A DNA stretch of 5,947 nucleotides, taken from the NCBI GenBank assembly GCA_003561665.1, contig PWVY01000268.1:1-5947 (forward strand). The letters run 5' to 3'. Origin of the DNA: Thermoplasmata archaeon. Lineage in GTDB: Archaea; Thermoplasmatota; SW-10-69-26. The notes under the pieces are model-generated. The model ran no database searches. It was given only the letters and a program-made list of their open reading frames with translations, and had not been told where the DNA came from. The position numbers and the translations under genes are program-made. Below are positions 5,460 to 5,947 of the stretch, piece after piece (the first letter of the stretch is position 1; every line of letters begins with the position of its first letter).

Positions 5460-5792
5460 TGTAGGGGTCTCCAGGCGTCCTTGGATCTCTTGCTCTAAGC
5501 GCTCTTGATCCGCCATGGAAAGCCCCAGCTCCTCCCGAAGGTTTTCAAGGGCTTTCCGCTCGCTTGTGTCAACGATCCCATCCCGAAGCGCCCCCTCCAA
5601 AGCGACCTTGTAAATCTGCACCCGCCTGTACGCAACGTAGCTATCCTCCTGACCCCCCACCGGCACAACGCGCCTGCTCACCACCTCTCCGATGCGCTGA
5701 AGCGGGGCGACGAAGAGCACCCCAAGCGCCACCGCGACGAGGACGAGGATGACGGCAAGGGCGACGTTGAGCCCCTGCAGGAGCGTGATCAC
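5457..5792 (-). CDS. Small single-span membrane protein with helical module
   Basis: This 111-residue protein has one hydrophobic span (about 5-29), then VAPLQRIGEVVSRRVVP (28-44), then a helical module (60-108): DGIVDTSERKALENLREELG, then LSMADQERLEQE. The linker APLQR...VP has the same 16-residue length as in the polytopic membrane protein, and 16 of 30 module residues are identical to it. It looks like a minimal form of that protein's C-terminal quarter. The start is GTG at 5792, chosen because GGGGGGTGA lies about 4 bases upstream and because the GTG overlaps the TGA of the preceding gene (GTGA). The two genes are therefore translationally coupled. I do not recognise a named family for the module; it loosely recalls SHOCT or TerB-like helical tails. 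Function is unknown. Confidence 0.75.
   Translation of the reverse strand: MITLLQGLNVALAVILVLVAVALGVLFVAPLQRIGEVVSRRVVPVGGQEDSYVAYRRVQIYKVALEGALRDGIVDTSERKALENLREELGLSMADQERLEQEIQGRLETPT
5499..5591 (-). repeat. 93-bp direct repeat, copy 1
   Basis: This copy lies inside the 111-residue protein gene and encodes most of its helical module. It matches 5855-5947 at 91 of 93 bases, offset 356 bp. One difference is silent and one changes Gln to His. Confidence 0.9.
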
Positions 5793-5947
5793 CTGTTCAC
5801 CCCCCTCTCTAAGCGCTCATCCTTCACCAACCGTTGGCGCACCTCGGCTTCCAGGCGCTCATGATCCGCCATGGAGAGCCCCAGCTCCTCCCGAAGGTTT
5901 TCAAGGGCTTTCCGCTCGCTTGTGTCAACGATCCCATCCCGAAGCGC
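5789..5947 (-). CDS. 3' end of a paralogous helical-module protein, cut by the window edge
   Basis: The frame is open from the right edge and encodes 52 residues ending at the TGA at 5789-5791. It begins ALRDGIVDTSERKALENL, continues REELGLSMADHERLEAEVRQ and ends RLVKDERLERGVNR. It is the same module as in the 111-residue protein downstream, nearly identical in DNA over 93 bases. Its start, and any membrane span, lie outside the window. It is the upstream member of a coupled pair, with a 4-base overlap to the next start codon. Confidence 0.75.
   Translation of the reverse strand, partial: ALRDGIVDTSERKALENLREELGLSMADHERLEAEVRQRLVKDERLERGVNR
5797..5806 (-). promoter_or_regulatory. Shine-Dalgarno site of the 111-residue protein gene
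   Basis: On the minus strand GGGGGGTGA precedes the GTG start at 5792 by about four bases, inside the last codons of the upstream gene. The GGTGA core matches the expected archaeal anti-Shine-Dalgarno. It decides for the GTG start. Confidence 0.5.
5855..5947 (-). repeat. 93-bp direct repeat, copy 2 (runs off the window)
   Basis: This copy lies in the partial gene at the window edge. The match is still unbroken at the last base, so the repeat probably extends further. Sequence to the left of both copies diverges quickly at the DNA level. Confidence 0.9.

Noticed and set aside
5499..5947. CRISPR array or tandem repeat array
   Set aside because: There are only two 93-bp copies, both inside protein-coding frames, without regular short spacers.

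Overview
The window looks like an accessory stretch of a GC-rich archaeal chromosome, probably a euryarchaeon of the Thermoplasmatota type. I infer this from the VapB (UPF0330-like) and UPF0175-like antitoxins, from A/T-rich TATA-like boxes about 25 bp ahead of start codons with no ribosome binding site (leaderless genes), and from GGGTGA-type Shine-Dalgarno sites ahead of downstream genes. The lineage is an inference; no rRNA or tRNA is present to confirm it.

Layout. Bases 3-1712 (+) hold the 3' part of a secreted laccase-like multicopper oxidase whose start lies outside the window. A mostly non-coding gap (1713-2032) follows, with one possible small or decayed ORF. Everything from 2033 to the right edge is on the minus strand. 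Read from right to left it comprises: the 3' end of a small helical-module protein cut by the window edge (5789-5947); a coupled paralogue with a single membrane span (5457-5792); a 61-bp relic of a further paralogue (5399-5459); a VapBC toxin-antitoxin pair (4585-5227); a polytopic membrane protein (2838-4376) whose 3' end carries an apparent one-base frameshift; and a second toxin-antitoxin pair, a DUF3368-like PIN toxin followed by a UPF0175-like antitoxin (2033-2826).

How the parts relate. The most distinctive feature is a recurring C-terminal unit: a last transmembrane helix, an APLQR...VP linker, then an acidic helical module of about 50 residues (DG-V----E-KAL--L-EELGL---------LEQE). 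It is seen in the polytopic protein, the 111-residue protein and the partial protein at the edge, and in relic form at 5399-5459 and perhaps at 1765-1929. In the polytopic protein it sits where a kinase output would be expected after a sensor-like membrane region. Two copies share 91 of 93 bases, so the locus has duplicated or converted recently. Both toxin-antitoxin operons have a 22-bp palindrome over their TATA-like box, just ahead of the first start codon, which suggests autoregulated leaderless operons. I see no CRISPR array, tRNA, rRNA, transposase or complete insertion sequence.
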